Shown: piece after piece, positions 60,349-64,000 of the stretch | How the letters are laid out: each line of letters starts with the position of its first letter | Position numbering within the stretch: position 1 is the stretch's first letter | Assembly (NCBI RefSeq): GCF_001039355.2 | Contig: NW_019775957.1 | Span: 239,200 to 303,199 of the forward strand | Direction of reading: 5' to 3' | Source of the DNA: Lingula anatina | Taxonomy: Eukaryota; Brachiopoda; Lingulata; Lingulida; Lingulidae | Length of the DNA: 64,000 nt | Made by a program: the position numbers and the translations under genes | The notes under the pieces: model-generated | Seen by the model: the letters and a program-made list of their open reading frames with translations, nothing else | Told to the model about the DNA's origin: nothing | The model's database searches: none

Positions 60349-61250
60349 CAATTATCTTCAACAGAACCCCTTCCACACCCACTCTCTTTCAAACAGAAAT
60401 TTCTGTGGAGTCAGTTATTTAATCAACTTAATTTTTGTAATCATTTTATGAAAAGCAAATCATGTTAAAACAAATATTTTGATAAAGATTAGTCTCATAG
60501 TAACAGACATTTGCCCTTCTTTGCAGGAGAAAAAGGGTGGGAAGTAAGGGATTATATTTAAGGTGCTTCTTTCATACTGAATTGAACGTCACTATGACAA
60601 AATTTTCTCAAACAAATTGCAGAGATGATTATTTACCTTCTGTTTGACAAGAAGTACTTATCAATCTTTGCTTTAGATTTATGCATAATGTTTTATTTTG
60701 AGGGAAGCCTCAAGCTGCACTTGAAACACTTAACATGCAAGGAGCAGTAAAGGAGAAATATTATAAAATGTAAAAACCAAAAAAAACTCCATAAGTTATC
60801 AGTTGACCTTCAGTGATTCACCAAGTTTCTCACCAACCGGTTGAAATGTTTTGGGTAAGACAAAACATGGCTTTTGTGTATTATTGTTTGAAGGCCTTGT
60901 TTACAAAAACTTTCTTTGTGAAAATAATAACTACAAGATCAGCTGATGGAGTTGGCCATGAAAAGGTATTTTCCAAGGCTGAGAATTCTTTTTATTTTTG
61001 CCTTGTCAGTAAGTTATAACATGCTAATTTGTACACATCAAAACAGATTAATAAGTATAAGTGCTTTGAAGATAAATGAAAAGTTATAAAAAATGATGGA
61101 CTTACACAGAGATTAGTATATTCAGATTCTTCAAGAAAGCACTGGTTTTACTTCTTAAGTAGGATTCTGATGGCAATATCTAACTGGAAAAGAATATACG
61201 CTGATGTTTTCTTCTATATATATATATATATTCTGAGATCCTAGGACAAT
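60349..61250. repeat. Copy 2 of the 0.9-kb direct duplication
   Basis: Starts right after the N at 60348 with caattatcttcaacag, the same words as at 59409, and continues past 61250 into unique sequence. Length variation of the TA tract and a few substitutions between copies look allelic. Confidence 0.93.
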
Positions 61251-62177
61251 CCCGCCCTAAAATTGCCCCCTCCCCCCAGTCAATTCCACCCAGACAATCC
61301 CCCCCCCCTCCAAGACCCCAAGGAAAGAAAATACACTGCTTAAGAATAATCTATTTGAGGCATTTGTGCATTTCAGGAATATTTTACAGAATATAAGAAA
61401 GAAGGCAGAAAATTAAAAAATAAAAAACAAAAGGATTGGATCTTTAGCTTCAGGAAGCTCACTTACGTCCTTAAACAGACCTGAGAGGTGACCTTAAATG
61501 ATGAGATGCTGTAGATGCATTTTTTTCACACATTGCCATGGCTGTCATAGGTAGAAGGGTATTCATTTATGACATAATTGCCAAAACAGCTTTCTGTTTC
61601 ACTGAAATGAAAATCAGCATAATCTGAATATTTTTACAAACATAACACCACTCTGCAAAGTATATTTCAAGTATTTTGGAATTGTTTGCCCATTAATGCC
61701 CTGGTGTGTTTTTAATCCAGGAAAACAATGGTTTTGATGAGCTGAATTAAAAGAATGAATCTGTTTTCAAAACTCTGCTAAAAAAATAGTCTGTGAACAT
61801 AACTAAGTGATTTTAGATTGGGTATACCTTGGCTTTGAACTGAAAATTATTGAATTTTCAAAGAAAATTTTTGCCTATTATACTGCTTGGTTAAACTAGT
61901 TTATATTTAATTTTTTTTAAATGTCCCTTGTATGTGCCAATATTGACTTGTTCAACTTTTTTTCCTTTGGATCCCAAGTGCCAATCAGTGCTGTTTTCCT
62001 CTATATCACATCCGTCTGTTCTTTGATTTACATTTAGAAAAAACAACAGTACAATGATATGATTAACCATGATCTGTCAACCTTTAAAGAAAAACAAGAA
62101 AACTTGGTGTGTGAGAATACTGACAAAAGTGGTGTGAAGGTGAGGCTGTCTGACATTCCTGCAGGAGGCTCAATTTG

Positions 62178-62184
62178 TATAAAA
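62178..62184 (+). promoter_or_regulatory. TATA box of the vitellogenin gene
   Basis: TATAAAA 48 nt upstream of the ATG at 62232. A start site about 25-30 bp downstream, near 62205-62215, would leave a 5' UTR of about 20-25 nt, a compact arrangement usual for highly expressed yolk genes. This is the only clear TATA box placed before a gene in the window. Confidence 0.75.
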
Positions 62185-62231
62185 GATGTGCATACGGTGG
62201 CGTCTTCACAGCTGCACTGGGGACTAGAACC

Positions 62232-64000
62232 ATGAAGTTCACACTGTTGTTACTTCTTGGGGCTTGCTTTGCAAGTAAGTGCTGATTTAAATCTTTTTAC
62301 TTTATTTGATCCTGATAATTTTGTAGGAAAGGATTCAGTGCTTGATTTGTCTTTTTGGTCAATTAATTAAGCATAGTCTGAAAAGATCTGCAAGCTTCAA
62401 CAACGTTGTGACACTATATCATACTACTTCTTCTATAAGGAGTAAATGACAAGAAACACGTTATAACACACGAAGAAAAAATTTTCAAAGTTGTGATTGT
62501 CTTTATCAATCTGTTTTTTCCCTACAGGTGCATCAAGAAGAGAATCTGGTAAGTAATGTATGTCTCAACTGTTAACTGGTAAACTTGTAAACAGTAAATA
62601 ACTGTTCCTACTAAAATACTGGATGAGGAAATATATATTTAATACTATCCTGATCACTGGTATCTGATCTTGTCAATGTTGTTGCTGTTTATTTTTTCTG
62701 TATAACTTTCCATATTTTATGGTCTCCATTCGATCTGTTTCTCTAATTTTTTTGTTAATTGCCTGCATGAGTTTCAGCCTTGCTGTCTGTAACCTTTTCT
62801 TATTATTCTATTTATTATTATAATTTTGTAAAATTTTTGCTAGACTGAAACTTTGAATAATCTAATATCAATTTTTAAAAAAGAAGATTAAGAATGAGTT
62901 ATTCCTGTAATTTATGTTGTAAATTTTGTTCTTTTCAGTTTTCCGCTCAGGTCGTGAATACGCATATGTGTATGATGGTCAGGTTTTGACAGGAATCCCT
63001 GGCTCATCTCAGCAGTACAGTGGAGTCAGAATCAGAGCCACTGTCAGACTGCAGTTCACATCTGCCTCACAGGTCCAATGTCAGGTACAAACCTTCCTGT
63101 TGTCTCATCTTACTTAAAAAATAATAGAAAAAGAAAATAAAGGAAAACAAATGAGAAAATCAGAGAAGGGAAAATATGATGAGACTGTAAAACTTGTGGT
63201 GTTACAATTGATTTAGATTTAATTTCCTCTTACAGTTTCAGTACTAATGAATTAATTGTGTTATATGGAACTGATAAAAAAGCATTTGTTATGTTTTAGT
63301 TGGAAGGTGTTCAGGTGCGCAGGTTGAATGAGAAGGTTGTACAAGGTGAACCAACCCAGCAACTGCCACTGGAGATTTTCCAAGACCTACAACAGGAGCA
63401 GCAGCAAGTGATCAGCCAAGAGCTGCAAAGACCATTCCAAATCAGGTGAATATTTCAATTATTAAAATGATATTTTACATATCAAAAGTTTTGAATGTGG
63501 ATGTATTAATTTGATCAATTGTCTTAATGTTTGAGGTGTAAAGGCAAAGGTACATAAAATTAGTGATCTTTATGACAGAGATGGTATTTTTTAATTTTTT
63601 AAGCTGGTTTTTTGAAAAATTGTTTTAACAGTTAATCAGTTTGTGGGAGCTGGCATTGCATCTTCTAGTTTTTTGACTTAATAACTTAAGTGGATTTGAT
63701 AAACAAACAAAGAAATATTTCCTGTGGAGATATCCTCAGTAACCATAGTAATATTATTTCCAGTTATGAAGATGGCATTGTAAAGCAGTTGCAGACTGAA
63801 CAGGATGACCCATACTGGTCAGTGAATATCAAGAAGGGAGTCCTGAGTGTATTCCAAGTCAACTTGCAGCAGTACAGAGCTTTAGATGAGGACAACAGGT
63901 CCAGCTGGGATGCTTGGTTTACAAACATTCGCAGACAGAGCACACAGAACAGGAATGTCTACAAAGTAATGGAGGTAAGAAAATGCTTTTTAAAATGTGT
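62232..64000 (+). CDS. Vitellogenin, N-terminal exons (gene continues beyond window)
   Basis: Five exons in the window: 62232-62274, 62528-62548, 62939-63084, 63300-63445, 63764-63974, ending at a donor (ATGGAG|GTAAGA). 567 nt, 189 residues, phases consistent. MKFTLLLLLGACFA is a clear signal peptide split by an intron; the second exon is only 21 nt. Then the N-terminal lipoprotein (LPD_N) domain begins: GREYAYVYDGQVLTGIPG, SGVRIRATVRLQF, followed by a Gln-rich turn and NIKKGVLSVFQVNL, the beta-barrel pattern typical of vitellogenins that binds the receptor and helps load lipid. The product is the yolk precursor made in adult females and taken up by oocytes. Large lipid transfer proteins (apolipophorin, MTP) share the fold, but the start GREYxYxYDGQVLTGIPG is characteristic of vitellogenin. 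Confidence 0.93.

Larger units (their letters stand above)
58504..62177. other. Intergenic region between ARMH1 and vitellogenin
   Basis: No convincing gene. It is dominated by a direct duplication joined at an N (59409-60347 and 60349-61250). A C-rich low-complexity stretch (gacaatccc, cccccc) is at 61245-61315. The 63-68 codon frames repeated in both duplicate copies at about 59874 and 60813 are not recognisable proteins. 61320-62170 would hold the vitellogenin upstream control region, but no specific element was identified other than the TATA box. Confidence 0.6.

Noticed and set aside
59874-61019. Repeated small protein of 68 codons in both halves of the third duplication
   Set aside because: The duplicate copies are assembly alleles, the frame resembles no protein, and codon use looks like AT-rich non-coding DNA.

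Overview
This is animal (metazoan) nuclear DNA. It is AT-rich, every gene is split by GT-AG introns mostly of 0.2-1.5 kb, and it carries TA microsatellites, small MITE-like inserts and draft-assembly scars. The gene set (ADAMTS6/10-type protease, FREM1 with C-type lectin tail, CC2D1A, NFYC, TOPORS, ARMH1, vitellogenin), the compact introns and the high allelic variation fit a marine invertebrate, most likely a lophotrochozoan such as a mollusc. That species guess is inference. Nothing bacterial or viral was seen.

Layout. 726-4544 (+): 3' part of an ADAMTS6/10 orthologue (end of Cys-rich domain, spacer, four TSRs, PLAC). 7334-17750 (-): complete FREM1-like basement-membrane protein (CSPG repeats, Calx-beta, C-type lectin), tail to tail with the protease. 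17497-27372: three adjoining duplicated segments around single-N joints that repeat the FREM1 first exon and the CC2D1A last exon. 27196-38955 (-): CC2D1A, 28 coding exons. 38956-39500: shared divergent promoter with CCAAT boxes. 40378-43691 (+): NFYC. 44659-45015: TA repeat and a 307-N gap. 45457-50338 (-): TOPORS. 51058-51495: second divergent promoter, again with three CCAAT boxes. 51496-58197 (+): ARMH1. 59409-61250: a third single-N duplication. 62232-64000 (+): 5' end of a vitellogenin gene with a TATA box, running off the window.

I rebuilt exon structures by splice signals and reading phase. FREM1, NFYC, ARMH1 and the available parts of ADAMTS and vitellogenin keep frame across all exons. 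CC2D1A and TOPORS are each one base short and regain a full-length frame if one base is added, so each has a single frame break (sequencing error or a real null allele). The neighbours are not a pathway or operon; the two head-to-head pairs (CC2D1A/NFYC and TOPORS/ARMH1) may share promoters.

The least ordinary structures are non-coding: a 345-bp foldback element inside CC2D1A flanked by 14-bp direct repeats, one arm of which carries an inverted 30-nt copy of a nearby splice acceptor; and an element in ARMH1 intron 1 built from two inverted arrays of degenerate 16-bp repeats around a core. I found no clear novel protein system.
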